From assembly GCA_029059365.1 (NCBI GenBank), contig JAIDVZ010000186.1, positions 1 to 7,077 of the forward strand: 7,077 bases of DNA, in the 5' to 3' direction. The DNA comes from Opitutales bacterium (GTDB taxonomy: Bacteria; Verrucomicrobiota; Verrucomicrobiia; Opitutales; JAIRKQ01). Within the stretch, counting starts at the first letter, position 1. The number at the start of each line of letters is the position of its first letter. The notes beneath the pieces were generated by a model. It made no database searches, was not told the origin of the DNA, and was given only the letters and a program-made list of their open reading frames with translations. A program made the translations under genes and the position numbers. Positions 6,327 to 7,077 of the stretch are shown in pieces.

Positions 6327-6465
6327 AGCGTTTTCGAATACCTTTCTGACTCAGCAATAGCAAGTGGTACCGTGCAATTTTCACATTGTGTAAAAAATTT
6401 TTCCATACTGTGGTTTGCACATCATATTTTTATTCTATATTTTTTTAAAAAACTTTTAAAAAATC

Positions 6466-6496
6466 TTGACATTAGTAAAAATATGTTACTGTTAAA
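6466..6496 (+). promoter_or_regulatory. Putative promoter of the small basic protein gene
   Basis: A perfect TTGACA is at 6466-6471 within AAAAAATCTTGACATT (6458-6473), a 16-base sequence identical to bases 19-34 before the first gene. The upstream DNA (about 6426-6463) consists almost wholly of A/T tracts, like an UP element. The -10 is uncertain: TACTGT (6487-6492, 15-base spacer) and TGTTAA (6490-6495, 18-base spacer) are both mediocre. The rest of the 6327-6465 spacer holds no gene that I can support. Confidence 0.5.
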
Positions 6497-6518
6497 AATC
6501 ATTAACCCTAACAAAAAT

Positions 6519-6776
6519 ATGATACAACTTAACACTCAAAATTCATCTCAAATTTGTGCTGTTTTAACTAAAGTCCTTGAATCGGCAGCCGCTCACACAG
6601 TAGAGATCGCTAAATCCGCTTCACGCATCTTGTCAAACAACTTCATACCGGCTGTTTCCAAAAAAGCTAGCACTCCTCTCATATCAAGCGCTATATATGC
6701 GTGCAAAATGAGAGCTTTGTATGCAGCGTATCGCACAATAGCCCTTGCAAGAAGCAAGATGCTTCAAGGAATATAA
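6519..6776 (+). CDS. Small basic alanine-rich protein (hypothetical)
   Basis: I do not recognise this 85-residue product. It is rich in Ala, Ser, Lys, Arg and Ile and has a net positive charge. Two helical amphipathic stretches are suggested, about 10-40 and 53-82, split by a Pro-containing section (FIPAVSKKASTP, 42-53). There is no clear transmembrane segment or signal peptide. The frame is open further upstream to a GTG at 6372 and an ATG at 6483, but the upstream part is low-complexity, runs through the AT tract and the TTGACA box, and is unlikely to be translated. The ATG at 6519 lies about 20-25 bases after the possible -10 hexamers, giving the one short but real leader in the window, without a Shine-Dalgarno sequence. 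A hairpin with four T follows 14 bases after the stop. A nucleoid-associated, membrane-surface or secreted role would each fit, and none is supported directly. Confidence 0.55.
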   Translation: MIQLNTQNSSQICAVLTKVLESAAAHTVEIAKSASRILSNNFIPAVSKKASTPLISSAIYACKMRALYAAYRTIALARSKMLQGI

Positions 6777-6790
6777 AAAACACTCAAAGC

Positions 6791-6828
6791 TGACAATTAA
6801 TGGATAATCGTTTCATTAGTGTCATTTT
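6791..6828 (+). terminator. Possible terminator hairpin after the small gene
   Basis: TGACA (6791-6795) pairs with TGTCA (6820-6824), and the inner TAATG (6798-6802) pairs with CATTA (6814-6818). The ten pairs are interrupted by a small internal loop, and TTTT follows at 6825-6828. A second TGACA (6828-6832) could compete for TGTCA. The stem is AT-rich, so efficiency is doubtful. Confidence 0.4.
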
Positions 6829-6866
6829 GACAATGTTTTGAATTGTATTTAGTCAAAGGTTCAAAA

Positions 6867-6915
6867 CGCCCCTCTCCTTATCCACCACAATTTACATGGA
6901 TGTAGCCGAGGGGCG
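6867..6915. terminator. GC-rich stem-loop, possible terminator or structured RNA
   Basis: CGCCCCTC (6867-6874) pairs perfectly with GAGGGGCG (6908-6915). Inside the 33-base loop, ATCCA (6880-6884) pairs with TGGAT (6897-6901), giving a two-tier hairpin. It is the most GC-rich spot in a very AT-rich region. On the minus strand the stem is followed directly by TTTT; on the plus strand a T-rich stretch (ATATATTTT, later six T) begins a few bases away. It could stop transcription in either direction or be part of a small RNA. Confidence 0.5.
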
Positions 6916-7077
6916 CATATATTTTAAAGATTTTTTAAGCTTAATTTAAATTTAACACAATACTCAAACACATTTAAAAATAGAAGAAACTGTAATAAAT
7001 GCATAAAAATAAGAAACTCAAATTAAAGAATAGAAAATAATATTAAAAAAATTGAAAAATTTCATACTGTTATCATC
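6916..7077. other. AT-rich non-coding stretch at window end
   Basis: Together with the two hairpins before it, this completes about 300 bases (6777-7077) without a gene. No frame on either strand is long enough to support a protein. The sequence is dominated by A runs and contains the palindrome TTAAGCTTAA (6935-6944). It may be upstream control DNA of a gene beyond the window; no convincing promoter pair was found in it. Confidence 0.5.

Noticed and set aside
6372..6410. GTGCAA/TTGCAC inverted repeat between the last two genes
   Set aside because: Six pairs with a 27-base loop and no associated promoter or T run; probably chance.
6372..6518. 49-residue N-terminal extension of the small basic protein from a GTG at 6372
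   Set aside because: It runs through A/T tracts and the -35 box. The hydrophobic, Lys/Phe-rich translation looks like read-through of AT-rich spacer.
6487..7070. Recurrent TACTGT in AT-rich spacers (6396, 6487, 7065) as a possible alternative -10 motif
   Set aside because: Only one copy has a -35 at a near-normal distance, and a 6-base match of this kind is expected by chance.
1..7077. CRISPR arrays, insertion sequences, tRNA or rRNA genes
   Set aside because: No regularly spaced repeats, transposase, terminal inverted repeats or RNA-gene-like sequences were found on reading both strands.

Overview
The window comes from an AT-rich bacterial genome. The best lineage clue is the minus-strand secretin, whose layout (signal peptide, TPR-like helices, two secretin N-domains, C-terminal secretin core) resembles the Amuc_1098-type type IV pilus secretins of Verrucomicrobiota. 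Three other genes encode proteins with paired hydrophobic segments like those of chlamydial Inc proteins. Together these suggest a host-associated, possibly intracellular member of the PVC group. This is an inference from protein layout; no rRNA or tRNA gene is present to confirm it.

Layout. (1) 66-1529 (+): a large protein with an N-terminal hydrophobic hairpin, a Thr/Pro-rich linker and a long coiled-coil C-terminus, ended by a clear intrinsic terminator at 1603-1638. (2) 1696-2415 (+): a protein with a disordered N-terminus and a C-terminal hydrophobic hairpin. Its promoter is a perfect TTGACA-17-TATAAT whose spacer holds nine consecutive G. (3) 2564-4573 (-): the secretin, convergent with gene 2. 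(4) 4664-5164 and 5177-5671 (+): a short nitroreductase-family flavoprotein followed 12 bases later by a bacterial ferritin with a complete ferroxidase centre, probably one transcript. (5) 5826-6326 (+): a third two-helix membrane protein, behind a palindrome-rich control region. (6) 6519-6776 (+): a small basic, alanine-rich protein of unknown function. (7) 6777-7077: non-coding, with two hairpins and then very AT-rich DNA.

How the parts may fit. The secretin, nitroreductase and ferritin look like ordinary chromosomal functions (outer-membrane export, redox and iron storage). They are interspersed with lineage-specific membrane proteins that could be secreted effectors placed in a host membrane. 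Two features of gene expression stand out. No gene has a convincing Shine-Dalgarno sequence, and for four genes a plausible -10 hexamer ends only 5-8 bases before the start codon, so the transcripts would be leaderless or nearly so. In addition, the poly-G promoter spacer of gene 2 is a classical layout for phase-variable transcription. A switchable, Inc-like surface or effector protein is the most interesting possibility here.
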